A program made the position numbers and the translations under genes. Below, piece after piece: positions 15,075 through 15,622 of a stretch of 15,622 nt of DNA. Origin of the DNA: CALLQB01 sp036479275 (lineage in GTDB: Bacteria > Actinomycetota > Acidimicrobiia > Acidimicrobiales > SHLQ01); assembly GCA_965524675.1 (NCBI GenBank), contig CBERPN010000078.1, forward strand, positions 1-15,622, given 5' to 3'. The stretch's first letter is position 1. Each line of letters starts with the position of its first letter. The notes beneath the pieces were generated by a model. It saw nothing but the letters and a program-made list of their open reading frames with translations, had not been told where the DNA came from and did no database searches.

Positions 15075-15368
15075 TTAGTAGACAACCTCGGTGTCGAGTT
15101 GGCCGTCTTCGCCCATCACTACCCGCAGTCGAGACATGCATGGCATGCAATAGAGCCGGTCGCCTGGGCGGAGCTCGCGTTTCGAGCGAATTACTACTCG
15201 GCACACCGGGCAGACGATTTCATTCGGTCCAAGTTCATCGCCTGGACCATCCCAGTGGCGGTAGAATTTTCGCCATTTCTTCGGGACCTCGTCAAAGCCC
15301 ATGTCTTCAAGTTCGAAAGTCCTTCGGGGGGTGTCTTTAAGAACGACCGCGGGCGAGTTCTCGCTCAC
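15075..15368 (-). CDS. Small zinc-ribbon protein (hypothetical)
   Basis: A 97-residue hydrophilic protein with two cysteine knuckles, C53-P-V-C56 and C74-M-P-C77, spaced 17 residues apart, typical of a zinc ribbon or rubredoxin-like fold. The N-terminal half is charged (K-K-W-R-K-F-Y-R-H-W near 30-39). The start is a GTG at 15368; it overlaps the stop of the upstream ferritin-like gene by four bases (GTGA), which supports both the start and cotranscription. 70 bp separate it from the molybdoenzyme gene. Function unknown; it may be an electron carrier, an assembly factor or a nucleic acid-binding protein. I do not recognise the family. Confidence 0.75.
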   Translation of the reverse strand: MSENSPAVVLKDTPRRTFELEDMGFDEVPKKWRKFYRHWDGPGDELGPNEIVCPVCRVVIRSKRELRPGDRLYCMPCMSRLRVVMGEDGQLDTEVVY

Positions 15369-15622
15369 GTAAGCCCTAGTCGCTCGACTGCTGCGAGGTA
15401 CTCGCGCCCGAGATCCACTCTCTCTTTAGCGTCGACACCGACATCGGATCGAGCGCTTTCGAAGGTCCCGAGCACGAGCGGGTCGAGTTCGGCGCGTAGG
15501 TCAGCTAGCCGAACCCGAACTCCTGGCTCATCGGCCAGCAGTCGACCGACGTCGTTTTCGCCAAAGCCGAGGTGGCGCCGTTCATCCTTGATGACGCCTT
15601 CGAGAATTTCGGCGGTAACCGG
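15365..15622 (-). CDS. Ferritin-like/diiron protein, C-terminal part (5' end outside window)
   Basis: The minus-strand frame is open from the right edge to a TGA at 15365-15367, giving the last 85 residues. The fragment starts P-V-T-A-E-I-L-E-G-V-I-K-D-E-R-R-H-L-G-F-G-E; the K-D-E-R-R-H (an E-x-x-H pair) on a helix is the usual last iron-ligand helix of ferritin-like diiron proteins and related oxidases. The rest is helical and acidic, ending L-A-A-V-E-R-L-G-L-T. The four-base overlap with the zinc-ribbon GTG suggests one operon. Whether it stores iron, reduces oxygen or hydroxylates a substrate cannot be told from this part. Confidence 0.65.
   Translation of the reverse strand, partial: PVTAEILEGVIKDERRHLGFGENDVGRLLADEPGVRVRLADLRAELDPLVLGTFESARSDVGVDAKERVDLGREYLAAVERLGLT

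Noticed and set aside
1..15622. CRISPR arrays, insertion sequences or prophage genes
   Set aside because: No regularly spaced repeats, transposase, integrase or phage-like proteins were seen; the window reads as ordinary metabolic operons.

Overview
The window is GC-rich bacterial DNA, tightly packed, with many 4-bp stop/start overlaps and some GTG starts. Gene content (acyl-CoA dehydrogenase, acyl-CoA ligase, MarR regulator, large malic enzyme, BisC/TorA-like molybdoenzyme, zinc-ribbon plus ferritin-like pair) fits an environmental actinobacterium, perhaps an Acidimicrobiia-like marine or soil lineage. That placement is an inference from style and content; no rRNA or marker gene is present.

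Layout: (1) 1-3042, plus strand: a serine hydrolase cut by the left edge, then two translationally coupled paralogous PLP enzymes of the threonine dehydratase/serine racemase fold. (2) A strong imperfect hairpin at 3043-3077 separates this from (3) 3104-6852, minus strand, read right to left: MarR regulator, acyl-CoA dehydrogenase, VOC-fold protein, acyl-CoA ligase; a compact acid catabolism operon with its own regulator first. (4) 6853-7020, a divergent control region with two adjacent palindromes. (5) 7021-9418, plus strand: a three-gene operon joined by two ATGA overlaps. Its first gene carries an in-frame TGA at 7312 that I read as selenocysteine: the sequence runs D-D-U-G-S-C, the open frame continues for 86 more codons to a stop overlapping the next start, and a perfect 7-bp hairpin lies 11 nt after the TGA, as expected for a bacterial SECIS. 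The next two genes encode a conserved protein of unknown function and an amidohydrolase-like protein with a non-canonical metal site. (6) 9419-9640, intergenic. (7) 9641-15622, minus strand, read right to left: a ferritin-like protein (cut by the right edge), a small CxxC/CxxC zinc-ribbon protein, a Mo-bisPGD oxidoreductase, a malic enzyme and an MFS permease.

The most notable content is the UGSC selenoprotein operon: ordinary gene calling would stop at the TGA, report a 97-residue protein and leave about 257 bp apparently empty. Its divergent MarR regulator could control both it and the acyl-CoA operon. No selenocysteine machinery (selA, selB, selD or tRNA-Sec) is seen in the window, so it must be encoded elsewhere if the reading is right.
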